64,000 bases of DNA. Source: Saccharomycopsis malanga. Taxonomy: Eukaryota; Ascomycota; Saccharomycetes; Ascoideales; Saccharomycopsidaceae. The notes under the pieces are model-generated. The model was not told the DNA's origin and did no database searches. It saw nothing but the letters and a program-made list of their open reading frames with translations. The stretch is taken from contig CP025324.1 in the NCBI GenBank assembly GCA_004014935.1, forward strand, positions 2,232,501 to 2,296,500, written 5' to 3'. The position numbers were made by a program, and so were the translations under genes. Below, one piece after another: positions 41,131-52,043 of the stretch. Positions within the stretch are counted from its first letter, which is position 1; every line of letters starts with the position of its first letter.

Positions 41131-44100
41131 ATGTCTTTAGAGTTAGACCATCTTAAAACGCTCAAACAAAAGCTTTCATTTTCTAACATAGATTCCCGAG
41201 ACGTGGAGTCGTACATTTTACGCCATGTTCCGGGGTTGTATCCCGGTTTTGTTGTGACTTTTCTTGAATTGCACGGTCTGGAGAAACAGGCTGTAGACTG
41301 TCTAATACACAGCCAAGTTGTTCTGGATATTGCCAAACTTGTCCAGAAGACTGGACCTCTTGTTTTGGAAGCCACCAAGGCCTTGGAAGCTCTTTTAATT
41401 ACCAGAAAATCGAACTTGACAGCAGAACACAAGTATATTCTAGTTTCCAGCGGCGTTGCTGCTGCTCTCTGGCTGAAAATAAACACATATGGTGTTTCTG
41501 TCACTTTACAAGATCGTCTTCAGGTATTGTTGATGGAATTGTTTACCGACATTCCTTCGCTACTCAAAGAGCAAATCTATACTACTGACTTTGTAAAGAC
41601 TAGTGTTATTCCAGCAAATATCGACGCTAAAGGCAAGCCACCAGCCAATGTAACAGTGAGAACATTGGCTCTTAAGGTCTTGACCGTATTGTTAAGTTTG
41701 ACCAACGAGGATAAAATTAAAGATGACAAAAACACCACAACTCTTAAAGACCAAATGAACGACAATTTTAGAACTGTTGCTTTGAAATTGAGATTGGTCA
41801 ATCTTGACTATGGAAAACCATTGCTTTCATGTCTATATGTGAGATCACAGTTCATGCCCTCTATATCTATGAGCATGTTTAAACGAAGATCCTTGACTCT
41901 ATCTTCCGGAGAAAAACCAGTGTCTTCCAGAAGATCTGTATCAAGACTTTCGTTTTCTGGTGCATCAGCGTCTTCTACTATAAGAGGCATTGAAGCCAAC
42001 GAAACAGAATCCTACGACTTGTTGTATGCTACTATTGATTTTTTCTGTGTGATGCTTGGTAATAACAAAGGGTCTCAAGGAACTGCAATTGGAGATTACT
42101 TTGTTTCACAGCTCAAACTCTTCCACTATGTAAAAACATTCATCAACAGTTCCCAACCGCCAGTGCGAGCTAAAGATTATTGTTTCAAGTTGTTTGTCAC
42201 CATGTACAGCTATATTTCCACAGAATTGGTCATTTACGAGAACTCGGCTTTCAATCTTCTCTTAGAATCCAGCAAAAGCTTTAGTGAAGTCCACACTGTC
42301 AACACTCTTGCATTTCTTTCTTTAATTTTGAAAAAACATGCCATGAACAGTTCTACAAAGAATGTCAGCCGGCCAAGTAGCGTAGTGTCCAACGCCTCAA
42401 AGCTTGTCAACTATTTCCATACATTGAGTACTCATTTCAGTAAAACCTGGATGGAATCCGATATTGCAATTCCTTACTATAACTTTATGGCAAATTATAT
42501 GAAATGTGTTGCTTATATTCAAAAGACTAAAAACTTTCTAACCGGCTGTGGAGTCTTTGAAGAAAATACAGCTTCCGTATTTTCACTAAAAGAAGACCTG
42601 CCCAAACTGGCTGCACTCTTCTTTTTAAATCTGTTTCTAAGTGTTGTTAAATCCCACCAGACCAACCCTATAGAAGTCACATACACTTATGTACTGGTGA
42701 AAGCATATATGCCTGCCATAGCATCGTATCTAGAACAAGTGAGCCTGGATTTGCACCAGGGAAATAATATTTCCATCAAACAATCGCGTGCAAAGAATTG
42801 CATAGCTGTCTTGACAGGCTATCTAAAGTTTTTTGGACGTAGCAAGCTCCCTGAAGTCAATGGTTTGATACCAAATGTCACCAGTCGTTTGTCAGCAAGA
42901 AGTCTAGCTAGTTTTGTCGTAAGTGGCGACAACAGTTTGGTGCAATCTGCTTTAAAACTCCTGGCTCTTCTTAATGACGGGGTCTCAGCTAAAGAGTCGA
43001 CTTTTGCTGACCCAAGCTATATTGCCCAAGACGCCTCACATTTCAAGGCATTACTCAACGACGAGAAACAAAGTCTTAAAGAGGCAGCTGTCCAAGCAAT
43101 GAATTGGCTCATTATTGATTATCCTGCTTCTGCTGCTGTTTTGGTCAATGACGAGGAACTAGTATTGCAAGTGTACACTTTGGTCTCTGAAGTCGGAGAC
43201 TTGGAAGACCTGCTGGATTGTGAAGTTTATATTAATTTCTTCATTAATTGCATGATAGCAGTCCAAAACCCTGTGGTTTCCAACGACCAATTCGAATTTT
43301 ATGACTTTCTCATGGATTTGGATATCATTAATGTGGTGATAATTCCTCTTCTTCGCCGGGGACAAAGTAATTCTGGCCTGGATAGCCTGAAACTCAAATA
43401 TCAAGCTCTTCGAATCATCAGTGTATTTATCCAACACAAAAAATACCATTCGGCAATCATCAAATCTGGAACATTCCATGCTTTGAAAGATTACCTTGTT
43501 GGTAGCACACCTTTTTACCTGGATTACTATAACAAGACCAAATGCCTCACAGCCAAGATTTTCAGAGATTATGCCTTTTGCTACGAAAGCTTGGATGACT
43601 ATATCTTTGATGCCGACTTTGGTTTGCCAACAATTCTCAATAGAGTGTTTGCATCTGGCCATGTCTTTGCCAACAAAGGCCACTTACTCTTTCTCTATCA
43701 GTTAGTGCTTCACGTCTTAAAAGACGAGGCATCATCTTCCACAATTCTGGTTTGCCTGGCAGCCCTACACAACTCTGTTAGAGGTTGTTTGAGGGGCGCT
43801 GTCTCCTTTGTTAAGCAAGATGATTTTGGAGAGATTCCCTCTTTTATTAAGGAGGATTCATTGCTTAATGCAGCATCGTCGTCATTTAAGGACATCGATA
43901 ACGATATCCTAGTTGTTTGTGTGCAAATCTTGACAATAATGGCAAGCCGTTATAGAAGAAGTGATTTGCTTTTCAATAAAGCTACCATAAAAATAATCTA
44001 CCTTACTACGTCTATGTATTTGGCTGAAGAACTCAACCCCAGCTACAGTGTCCTCAAGTTTGCCAAACCCAAAAGCGAAACAGAGAAACACAAGAAGGCC

Positions 44101-44556
44101 ATGTTGAAACACTTGAATCAGTTGATTACCAACTTGTTAGAAGCTTATTCCGCCAAAGCAGATACTGGCACTGTAGTGGAAAAAGCCCTTTATCAGAAGT
44201 TGAAAGATTTGAAAGCTCAAATGGATGTATTTGATGACATCAGACTGCGACCTCTGTTCAGAGCTCAGGTCCAATTTTCTCTGACTCTGTCACTGGTCAA
44301 TCAGAGCTCCGTGAGTTATTCATCGGTTGGTCAACAAAACAATTTCATTATAGACTATAACAACCTTCTTTTTGGATCTTTCTTTGACGACTGTGGGCCT
44401 CTGCATTCTCACGGTCACTCAAGCGGTAATAATTATTCTTCAAGTAATAATCACGGCTCCTCAAGTAACACTTATAGCTCTTCAAGTAATGACTACAGCT
44501 CGTCAAATAATGACTACAGCTCGTCAAGTAATGATTGTGGCTCATCCCTGTGGTGA
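41131..44556 (+). CDS. large helical-repeat protein, unrecognised, with Ser/Asn/Tyr repeat tail
   Basis: The 1141-residue protein is almost all helix-forming with regular Leu/Ile/Val spacing, as in armadillo/HEAT-type solenoids. It has no signal peptide, membrane segment or catalytic motif that I recognise. A basic Ser-rich linker lies at about 250-290 (FKRRSLTLSSGEKPVSSRRS). I compared it mentally with She4/UNC-45 and Vid28 and found no convincing match. The last ~45 residues come from six 21-bp DNA repeats encoding SSNDYSS-like units (separate entry). It uses many more CTG codons than its neighbours. If CTG means Ser here, several apparent leucines in the helices would be serines. The function is unknown. 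Confidence 0.75.
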   Translation: MSLELDHLKTLKQKLSFSNIDSRDVESYILRHVPGLYPGFVVTFLELHGLEKQAVDCLIHSQVVLDIAKLVQKTGPLVLEATKALEALLITRKSNLTAEHKYILVSSGVAAALWLKINTYGVSVTLQDRLQVLLMELFTDIPSLLKEQIYTTDFVKTSVIPANIDAKGKPPANVTVRTLALKVLTVLLSLTNEDKIKDDKNTTTLKDQMNDNFRTVALKLRLVNLDYGKPLLSCLYVRSQFMPSISMSMFKRRSLTLSSGEKPVSSRRSVSRLSFSGASASSTIRGIEANETESYDLLYATIDFFCVMLGNNKGSQGTAIGDYFVSQLKLFHYVKTFINSSQPPVRAKDYCFKLFVTMYSYISTELVIYENSAFNLLLESSKSFSEVHTVNTLAFLSLILKKHAMNSSTKNVSRPSSVVSNASKLVNYFHTLSTHFSKTWMESDIAIPYYNFMANYMKCVAYIQKTKNFLTGCGVFEENTASVFSLKEDLPKLAALFFLNLFLSVVKSHQTNPIEVTYTYVLVKAYMPAIASYLEQVSLDLHQGNNISIKQSRAKNCIAVLTGYLKFFGRSKLPEVNGLIPNVTSRLSARSLASFVVSGDNSLVQSALKLLALLNDGVSAKESTFADPSYIAQDASHFKALLNDEKQSLKEAAVQAMNWLIIDYPASAAVLVNDEELVLQVYTLVSEVGDLEDLLDCEVYINFFINCMIAVQNPVVSNDQFEFYDFLMDLDIINVVIIPLLRRGQSNSGLDSLKLKYQALRIISVFIQHKKYHSAIIKSGTFHALKDYLVGSTPFYLDYYNKTKCLTAKIFRDYAFCYESLDDYIFDADFGLPTILNRVFASGHVFANKGHLLFLYQLVLHVLKDEASSSTILVCLAALHNSVRGCLRGAVSFVKQDDFGEIPSFIKEDSLLNAASSSFKDIDNDILVVCVQILTIMASRYRRSDLLFNKATIKIIYLTTSMYLAEELNPSYSVLKFAKPKSETEKHKKAMLKHLNQLITNLLEAYSAKADTGTVVEKALYQKLKDLKAQMDVFDDIRLRPLFRAQVQFSLTLSLVNQSSVSYSSVGQQNNFIIDYNNLLFGSFFDDCGPLHSHGHSSGNNYSSSNNHGSSSNTYSSSSNDYSSSNNDYSSSSNDCGSSLW
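44419..44544 (+). repeat. in-frame 21-bp coding minisatellite, six units
   Basis: Six exact-length 21-bp units, each starting TCAAG or TCAAA, encode 7-residue repeats of the type SSNDYSS at the very C-terminus of the helical-repeat protein. The last two codons before the stop are Leu (or Ser) and Trp. Units 4 and 5 differ at one base, suggesting recent expansion. The length probably varies between strains. Confidence 0.92.
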
Positions 44557-44897
44557 TCTTTTTTCTTCTCGTGTTTTATATATTATTATATTTTCTATAC
44601 TTTGTCATATAGACGCAGGCATTCAGTTATAGAAAATGCCTGTTGTATCTTTTTATATTCTGGATGGTGTTTTTAATGAATGACGATATTAAAAAGTGTG
44701 ATTGTAAAAAGATTAACCATCAACTAGTGTCCAGGTGATTGAAGAGTTGGGTTTTAGGAGCTAAGAAAAAAAATTTATGCTATATTTTCTATCTTGATTA
44801 TTCTATGAGAAGCAAGAACTTTCAATAAGTTCATGTAAAATTTAAAACTATAATCGATCCTAAGAAATCCAAAGCTTAGCTCTTCTATTTTCTCATT

Positions 44898-44962
44898 GCG
44901 TTTCCATACCAGTTGGGTATATACGCGTTGTGTTAAAAGGGAATTGGTAAAACCCAGTCCCA
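44898..44962 (-). mobile_element. SINE-like element, copy 5 (worn 3' fragment)
   Basis: Read on the minus strand: GGGACTGGGTTTTACCAA, TTCCCTTTTAACACA, ACGCGTATATACCCAACTGG. This follows the 3' core of copies 1-4 (GATTGGGTTTTACCAAGTCCC, TTTAGACATAGCGCGTATA, ACGAAACTGATATG) with scattered changes. No head and no clear tail remain. Confidence 0.5.
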
Positions 44963-45001
44963 TTCATCATAATCTTTTTATTCAATGAGTTAAAAAGCAA
45001 G

Positions 45002-45042
45002 TGTCGTATATAGATGTTGTGTAAAGGAAGTAGGAAAAACTA
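45002..45042 (-). mobile_element. SINE-like element, copy 6 (very short fragment)
   Basis: On the minus strand GTTTTTCCTACTTCC, TTTACACAACATC and TATATACGACAC repeat the order seen in copy 5, 40 bp further upstream on that strand. It is either a second insertion or a local duplication of copy 5. Confidence 0.35.
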
Positions 45043-45890
45043 AGGACTTTATTCAGCGGTATTTGCAGATATACAAGGTGTACCTTGAAACATTATATAT
45101 TTAAACATTAACTTCTTTTCACACCACCATATCTGATGATAATTTTCTAACATTGAAAAGTTGTTTCAAAGATTACATGATTGAAAAGTACAGTTTTATT
45201 TGATGTGTTCGCAATTGACAAGTAGTTGTTCAATTTCCATAAACCTTTAACTTGATATACAACAGGCAGTTCTGATACACCGACAGTAATGTATTTCAAA
45301 AGTGAATGTTAATTAAATGTTTGATATTTTTCAAGCTAACCTATTGCATCATTTACACTGAAAAACCATTTAAAATAATGTCAAAATATACACTACATTA
45401 TGTAAAGAATCAGCATACGGTATTCCAATGTACAATGTACAATGCTCAAACTATATATAAATCAACAATAATTAGGACTATTCAACTTCTTTTTAAAACA
45501 GTTTGCGTTATCTAAGCTAACTTTCCTTCAATAACCATTTAGTTTCTGTTATTGTTTAAGAGAATGCGTGGCTGAACGGCTGAGCAAAACGGGCGAGCAC
45601 GAGGACGGATCGCTAGTAACTGACAGTTGAAATTCCATACTTTCCTTTGCTTTAGCTTGAAATGAAAGAATTAAAACCAGCTTGTAATTCTACAACCAAA
45701 AGAGCGTTTAAATTGCAACTTGTGATTTTGGTGAACTGGTTGTTTGTTACTGCTATTTTGTATTAATTGTTCCAATTCTGTATATTTTCAAGTGAACACA
45801 CTGGACGGACTTTTTGGCTAAAGGTTTTTTTGACACTATTGGCCAAAGGTTTTCTGATAGTAATTAACGGGTTCCACAACATTACCTGTG

Positions 45891-48800
45891 ATGACATCAT
45901 TATTGGCGCCATTATTTGCTAGCAAAGATACCGAAAAGGAGTCTTCTGTTGTGAATGATGAGAATGAAGAGCCTTCCGAGGATGGCGCTGCTGGTGAAAC
46001 GCCTCAACAACAGGAGAAGAACCAAAGTCCTGAGAACCAGAAGCATCAGCGTAAAGTTGAACAACTGAACAGAGCCAACAACGAAAACAATGAAGCTGAG
46101 GAAGTGCCTAACAAGTTTTCTCTTCCTGAATTCATTAACAATTACAATGATCAGGAAATCAACAATCTTGATCTTCCTGCCAATCTAGCCACTGACAATG
46201 CTGGCGATACTGGCCATGATGCTTCTGATGGTCTTGACAACACTGGAGGAAATCAGACCACTCATCAGGGACAGGAAAAACAACATACTGACGAGATCAG
46301 TCCTCTTGACATTCCTACAAACAATAATACCAACGACAATTTGGCACTTGCAGACAACAACCCAAAGTCCAATCTTATGGTATCTCCAAGTAGCACCAAG
46401 AAACATCGACTAAAAACCCCTGTCACGCCTACTTTCCGTAACTTTTTTACTAATGATTCTCCGCGTATCAATCATACCGACAATGCTGAAGCCACAGGTG
46501 CCAGTGAGAACGAGATCAACTGGTTAAAAAGATTGTCTAAATTCAATCACTCTGAGCCTAATTTTAACGACTGGAAAACCAACTTTTTTCCCTTCAACAA
46601 GAGAAACCAGCAGGCTAGTCAAGGGCCCAAAGGATCCAAAAGAGGAACAAAGCCTCCTACCAGAAAGGAAAAGTTGTCTGAATCAGACCGTTTTGCAAGG
46701 GCCAGAGCCAATTTTTTGATAGACTCGTTGTTCTTGGGATATACTGCTACAAACTTGGTGTCTAGTGTGTTTTTGTTAGACGAAGAACAAACGAGACGTG
46801 CACCTCTATTGGGTCATTTGATAGGCATCAAAATCTACGACATTACTGACAATTTCTACAATCCAGCACACCATCATCATCGTATTGGTACTAGTAATGA
46901 TGGAGATGGCAAAAAGAGTGACAAAAGTATTGTAGCAAGAGACACCACAGGCAGTGGTATCAGTAGTTTTCCTACCAATTCCAGAAATCCCCCAAAAAAA
47001 CACCGGCGGTTCAGACTCGATATGGAGTATGGTGTAGGTGAAAACAGAGCCAAGTGGACCTTAATCAAAAACTATAGGGAGATTGTAAGCTTTGCCATAA
47101 GAGTCAAGTTCTTATATACGGGTATAGGTAATAATCTTAATCTTAAAAAAAATACTGCCAAGTTGGCTATTCCAAAGTTTCCAAAGTTGAAAGGCCAAAA
47201 CCATGGGTTTCCTGACTCATCGTCCGGTAGTGAATTATCATCAGATGAAGATGAAATGAGCGACAACGATGAAGTGTTTAATATCAATAAACAATTGGGC
47301 GGAAATCGTAATCGTCGATCATTGGAAAATCAAGAATCATCTCGTCATCATCAAGAATCTCCCCAACATCACAAACGTCACACTGATGATAATCATCCAG
47401 AATCTCCTCAACATTTTAAACGTAATACTGATGATAATAGTACTGATTTGTACGCCGGAGATGAGATTGGAAACCAATTGTCAGTGGTTGCCTCACGCAA
47501 CTCACGGGCTTCCCGCAATTCTATGAATTCGCATCTTCAACAAATCATCAGCACCATTTCCAACATGTCACTTAGAGAACGGAGAAACAGAGCCAAGCTG
47601 CAAAAACCTGACGATATCGATTACACAAAAAAATTAGAAAAATATTTCAAAAAGTTATTTTTAGAACTTTCGCTAAGACCTCAATCCAACAAGTTGTTCC
47701 AGTTCTTTGAATTATCTCCCGTCGGTATTTTGCTATCCAACGAGCATGGCTACCGAGGAAAACAAGGGTACTTGCTTATTGCCACGTCTGCCAAGAGCCA
47801 AGGATGGAGAGTGGGTCATTTACGGGCCAGAGACTGGGGAGCTATGATCAAAAGACATACTCTTAAATGGTTTTGTATTAGGGAGTCGTATATTATTTAT
47901 GTATCTGATATAAACTCAACCACAATTCTAGACGTGTTTCTTGTTGACGAGTCGTTCAAATTGAAATATAGTGGCGATAACAACTATGCTTCTGAGGTGT
48001 CTGAGATTTTATCTGAGGCAGATGCTTCAGATGAGGATGACGAGCAGTTGGTCTCTGAGGAAGTCAGCAAACATGCTGAAGACAAGACAACACCTCATTT
48101 CAACATCACTGTAGAAAACAGAGAACGGAAAATGAAGATGGTGGCCAAATCTGCTTATGAATTGAAACTATGGATCAAATCTATCAAGATTATGCAATCC
48201 AAGACAGAGTGGGCCTTGCCAAAACGCTTTGGCTCGTTTGCTCCAGTGCGAGAAAACTGTTTTGCACAATGGTTTGTAGATGCCAGAGATTATTGGTGGG
48301 CTGCGTCGTCAGCAATTGAAATGGCAAAGGACGTCATATTTATTCATGACTGGTGGCTTTCTCCAGAGCTTTATCTCCGGCGTCCTCCAAATGGAAACCA
48401 GGAATGGAGAATTGACCGGTTGTTGAAACGTAAAGCCGAGCAAGGAGTAAAGATTTTCATAATTGTATACAGAAATATTGGTGACTTTGTAGTGATTGAT
48501 TCCAGTTGGACAAAACATTCTTTGATGGATTTGCATGAAAACATCAGAGTATTAAGATCGCCTAATCAGTTCTTACAAAACACTTTCTTTTGGGCCCATC
48601 ACGAGAAGCTTTTGATTATCGATCATACTATAGCTTTCCTAGGCGGTATTGATTTGTGTTATGGTAGATACGACACGCCAGAACATGTATTGGTTGACGA
48701 TGCACCTACCGCATTTCCTGATCCAAACAAACGAGCTTCAAAAAACGCGAAATATCAAGTATTTCCAGGTAAAGACTATTCCAATCCGCGGGTCAAGGAC

Positions 48801-51800
48801 TTCTTCGAGTTAGACAAACCCTACGAGTCAATGTATGACAGACAGGTTATTCCTAGAATGCCGTGGCATGATGTCCACATGGTGAATGCCGGCCAGATTG
48901 CCAGAGATTTGTCTAGACATTTTGTGCAAAGATGGAATTATTTGATCAGACAGAAGAGACCTTCCAGACCAACGCCTTTGTTGACGCCTCCTACAAACTT
49001 GACTAGCAAGGAAATTGAAGAGATGGGTTTCAAGGGCTCGTGTGAGGTACAGCTCTTGAGATCTTCTGGCTACTGGTCGTTAGGCTTGAAGGAAACAGAG
49101 CATTCTATTCAGAATGCTTACTTAAAACTCATTGAAACATCTGAGCATTTTGTTTATCTTGAAAACCAGTTTTTCGTGACAGCATGTGCCTGGGATAACG
49201 TAGTGATTAAAAACAGAATTGGTGACGCCTTGGTTGACAGAATCATCAGAGCTCACAAGGAAGGTTCTGCTTGGAGAGCTATGATTGTAATTCCGTTAAT
49301 GCCTGGTTTCGAGGCCCAGGTTGATGAACCTGAAGGCTCTTCTGTACGTGTCATCATGCAATGTCAATACATGTCTATCTCCAGAGGGTCCACATCAATC
49401 TTTGCCAAGTTGCGCAAGGTCGGCATAGACCCTGATAACTATATTCAGTTTTTCTCGTTAAGAAAATGGGGCAAGATTGGTGAATATGGCAAGCTTGTTT
49501 CGGAACAGTTGTATATCCATGCCAAAACCATGGTTGTTGATGACCGTGTGGCTATCATCGGATCAGCAAACATTAACGAGCGGTCCATGAGAGGAAGCAG
49601 AGATTCAGAGATCTGTGCTGTTATCAGAGATACTGCCACTATCAAGACCACAATGAACGGGCAACCGTATCTTGCAGGAAAGTTTGCCCATACTTTGCGG
49701 ATGAGATTAATGAGAGAGCATCTTGGAATCCACGTAGACCAGTTGGAATTGGTTGAGCGTCAGTTTGATGCTGTGGAAAAGTTGGTGAGAAACAATTTCG
49801 AGCAAGTTAAAGACCAACATGTTACTGGAAATTTCAGTAACGACGAAAACGCAATAAGATCTGCTATGGTGGAAATGGCTTCTCGTGAAATCCTCAACCT
49901 ACCAGACGGCACCAACAAATGGAAACGGTTCCAAAAAAGCAATGAAAATTATAATTCTGGTCAGCATGTAAACGGTAACTCTAACCAACAAACCGTTGTA
50001 AGAATAGGCACCGAACCATTGTATCAATCATTCAATCATAGGGCATGGGTGGAAAATATTGGTCTTCGAGACAAGAAACAGTTTTCTTCTGACCCTAGAA
50101 TTAAAAACAACGAAGCGCATAAGGCAGATGTTGCTGGTAAAGGTGCTGATAAATTGGATACCAAATCATTCAGCAAATGGAAATTGAATGCCAGAGCAAC
50201 TCTAAAGAAATGGGCACTTGAGTCTGCTAGCAGTAAAAAGTTCCAATCAGTGTTTGTTCCTAATTTAGACCATGTGAAGGACTTTCTAGATAATGACGAC
50301 GAATTGTTACAAGACCATTCTGGCAAACAGTTGACTGAAGAAGAAGAGGAGATATTGGCACAACGGGACCAGGAAAGATGGGAAATGTTGAAACGGATTG
50401 CTTATATCCAACGTGTCATTGCTAAATTTGAAAAAGATTTGCAAGAAGAAAATGCTAAGAGAGTTAAAGTTGGTTTAGAGCCTAAAAACATACATATAAG
50501 TTCGGGTAGCGAAACGTCTGAAACGTTGCAACAAGCAGAGAAAAGTACTAATTCACATAAACAAGGCGAATCAATAAACAATGGGCATCAATCATCAAAT
50601 GGCCATCAATTACCAAATGGTTATCACCATTTCGAACAATATCATAGTGCAAATGTTCCGCAAGTCACTACTGCCAATGGAAAGCCTACTGCTCCTGACG
50701 GTTTAACTCTTGATGCTAACAGAGGTATTATTCACGATGAAGGAACGAAACCCGATTCAGGGACTTTGCGGAATGATACCGAAAGTCTGTCAGAATCTTC
50801 AAAGGACCCTGATCTTTCCAAGAAGCCTGCTGCCGGCAATGAGAATTCTGCTGCTTACCAGGCTGCTGAAAGTGCTAGTAGAGATATTCCTATCACCTCA
50901 CTTGACGACAATGAGATTGAAGATATTTTTACCAACCAATTAAAGATTGGTAAGGCTAGATTCATAGACCCTTATAGTTTCAGTGATCCATTGGACGATG
51001 AATTTTATGAGGATATTTGGTTTGAAAATGCTTACAGAAACACTAAGATATTCAGATTAGTGTTCCATTGCCAGCCAGATAATGCTGTTGCCACTTGGAA
51101 CGAATATAAAGATACCCATAAGCTAATGAAAGCCTTTTCACTTGCCCAGGACTATGAGATCGAAGCTTTGAAAGACAATGTCAGTAAAACCTCTGAGGAT
51201 CTCAGCGAAGAAGAGGAGGAAGAATACGAAGAACCAGACCCAGATTACTCTGTTGGCAAAATGGACGGAGAAAAAAGACCAGGCATCAAAACCCATAGAA
51301 CATCCAGATCCATCAGACTCAACGACATCAACACCGATGGTATTGGTGTGTTGGGTATGCCTCCAGACGAAATGAGAGCTTATGAAGAGCAGCAGCAGCA
51401 GCAACAGCAGCAGCAACGCTCGCAGAAGAGAATGAAGTTTGCTAAACTTGCAAACCGTAGAAAAGGATCAACTGGTGATATTGGTAGTCCTTATTCAAAC
51501 AATTATAATGGTTTCACTGATGACCAGATTGATGAAGGCCCAGAAGATGACCATCTTAATAATTCTACTGGTTATAATGAAAATAACACTTCTAATGAGG
51601 ACAATGGTGTTGAGGAAATACCAAATGGCATATCAAATTCCAATGCCGAAAGCGATTCTGTAGATGAAAGTGGGTATAGTGATGCTAAAAATGGTGTTAA
51701 TGGTACAGCAAAAGCTAATCATCAAAACAAGTCGGTAAGTAAATCTTCCTCGTTCCATGACCAATCCACCATCAACAATGGCGCCCGTAATGGTTCGCAT

Positions 51801-52043
51801 TATGCCAACTCACACCATTTGAAAGGAGGCTCAATCAGACGAAGAAGAACCGGAACATCACGTCGTCATAAACATTTGCTCCATAAGGATATGATCTTTG
51901 ATAAGGAAACCGCAGATAAAATTCTTTCTGAAATCACTGGCCATTTGGTATTGTTCCCTGTTAACTGGTTGTACAAGGAATTGGAAAGTAATAACTGGTT
52001 TACCAACTCTGACAGATTGCCTCCAATTGAAATCTATGATTAA
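45891..52043 (+). CDS. SPO14: phospholipase D (PX-PH-PLD type)
   Basis: The 2050-residue protein begins with ~250 low-complexity residues. A PX-like region (about 300-620, interrupted by long inserts) and a PH domain (about 640-775) follow. The catalytic core has two HKD motifs: HHEKLLIIDHTIAFLGG (first His ~903) and IHAKTMVVDDRVAIIGSANINE (~1210). It hydrolyses phosphatidylcholine to phosphatidic acid and choline; in S. cerevisiae Spo14 is needed for prospore membrane formation. The C-terminal third is mostly disordered, with nine glutamines in a row (codons at 51390-51416), then a conserved last ~60 residues. It is longer than Spo14 (1683). The ATG at 45891 follows a GTG that is not a usable start. 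Confidence 0.95.
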   Translation: MTSLLAPLFASKDTEKESSVVNDENEEPSEDGAAGETPQQQEKNQSPENQKHQRKVEQLNRANNENNEAEEVPNKFSLPEFINNYNDQEINNLDLPANLATDNAGDTGHDASDGLDNTGGNQTTHQGQEKQHTDEISPLDIPTNNNTNDNLALADNNPKSNLMVSPSSTKKHRLKTPVTPTFRNFFTNDSPRINHTDNAEATGASENEINWLKRLSKFNHSEPNFNDWKTNFFPFNKRNQQASQGPKGSKRGTKPPTRKEKLSESDRFARARANFLIDSLFLGYTATNLVSSVFLLDEEQTRRAPLLGHLIGIKIYDITDNFYNPAHHHHRIGTSNDGDGKKSDKSIVARDTTGSGISSFPTNSRNPPKKHRRFRLDMEYGVGENRAKWTLIKNYREIVSFAIRVKFLYTGIGNNLNLKKNTAKLAIPKFPKLKGQNHGFPDSSSGSELSSDEDEMSDNDEVFNINKQLGGNRNRRSLENQESSRHHQESPQHHKRHTDDNHPESPQHFKRNTDDNSTDLYAGDEIGNQLSVVASRNSRASRNSMNSHLQQIISTISNMSLRERRNRAKLQKPDDIDYTKKLEKYFKKLFLELSLRPQSNKLFQFFELSPVGILLSNEHGYRGKQGYLLIATSAKSQGWRVGHLRARDWGAMIKRHTLKWFCIRESYIIYVSDINSTTILDVFLVDESFKLKYSGDNNYASEVSEILSEADASDEDDEQLVSEEVSKHAEDKTTPHFNITVENRERKMKMVAKSAYELKLWIKSIKIMQSKTEWALPKRFGSFAPVRENCFAQWFVDARDYWWAASSAIEMAKDVIFIHDWWLSPELYLRRPPNGNQEWRIDRLLKRKAEQGVKIFIIVYRNIGDFVVIDSSWTKHSLMDLHENIRVLRSPNQFLQNTFFWAHHEKLLIIDHTIAFLGGIDLCYGRYDTPEHVLVDDAPTAFPDPNKRASKNAKYQVFPGKDYSNPRVKDFFELDKPYESMYDRQVIPRMPWHDVHMVNAGQIARDLSRHFVQRWNYLIRQKRPSRPTPLLTPPTNLTSKEIEEMGFKGSCEVQLLRSSGYWSLGLKETEHSIQNAYLKLIETSEHFVYLENQFFVTACAWDNVVIKNRIGDALVDRIIRAHKEGSAWRAMIVIPLMPGFEAQVDEPEGSSVRVIMQCQYMSISRGSTSIFAKLRKVGIDPDNYIQFFSLRKWGKIGEYGKLVSEQLYIHAKTMVVDDRVAIIGSANINERSMRGSRDSEICAVIRDTATIKTTMNGQPYLAGKFAHTLRMRLMREHLGIHVDQLELVERQFDAVEKLVRNNFEQVKDQHVTGNFSNDENAIRSAMVEMASREILNLPDGTNKWKRFQKSNENYNSGQHVNGNSNQQTVVRIGTEPLYQSFNHRAWVENIGLRDKKQFSSDPRIKNNEAHKADVAGKGADKLDTKSFSKWKLNARATLKKWALESASSKKFQSVFVPNLDHVKDFLDNDDELLQDHSGKQLTEEEEEILAQRDQERWEMLKRIAYIQRVIAKFEKDLQEENAKRVKVGLEPKNIHISSGSETSETLQQAEKSTNSHKQGESINNGHQSSNGHQLPNGYHHFEQYHSANVPQVTTANGKPTAPDGLTLDANRGIIHDEGTKPDSGTLRNDTESLSESSKDPDLSKKPAAGNENSAAYQAAESASRDIPITSLDDNEIEDIFTNQLKIGKARFIDPYSFSDPLDDEFYEDIWFENAYRNTKIFRLVFHCQPDNAVATWNEYKDTHKLMKAFSLAQDYEIEALKDNVSKTSEDLSEEEEEEYEEPDPDYSVGKMDGEKRPGIKTHRTSRSIRLNDINTDGIGVLGMPPDEMRAYEEQQQQQQQQQRSQKRMKFAKLANRRKGSTGDIGSPYSNNYNGFTDDQIDEGPEDDHLNNSTGYNENNTSNEDNGVEEIPNGISNSNAESDSVDESGYSDAKNGVNGTAKANHQNKSVSKSSSFHDQSTINNGARNGSHYANSHHLKGGSIRRRRTGTSRRHKHLLHKDMIFDKETADKILSEITGHLVLFPVNWLYKELESNNWFTNSDRLPPIEIYD

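Larger units (their letters stand above)
44557..45890. other. 1.3-kb intergenic region upstream of SPO14
   Basis: This holds two worn minus-strand SINE-like 3' ends (44898-44962 and about 45002-45042). A TGGCTGAACGG/AGTTGAAATTCC pair near 45568-45637 looks vaguely like Pol III boxes but is not convincing. No protein gene is supported. Confidence 0.5.

Noticed and set aside
41131-44556. Assignment of the helical-repeat gene to SHE4/UNC-45 or VID28
   Set aside because: Comparison from memory with both proteins showed no matching segments and the length is wrong; left unnamed.
45565-45640. Possible tRNA-like head (TGGCTGAACGG ... AGTTGAAATTCC)
   Set aside because: The B box lacks the core TTC-A pattern and no stems form; probably chance.
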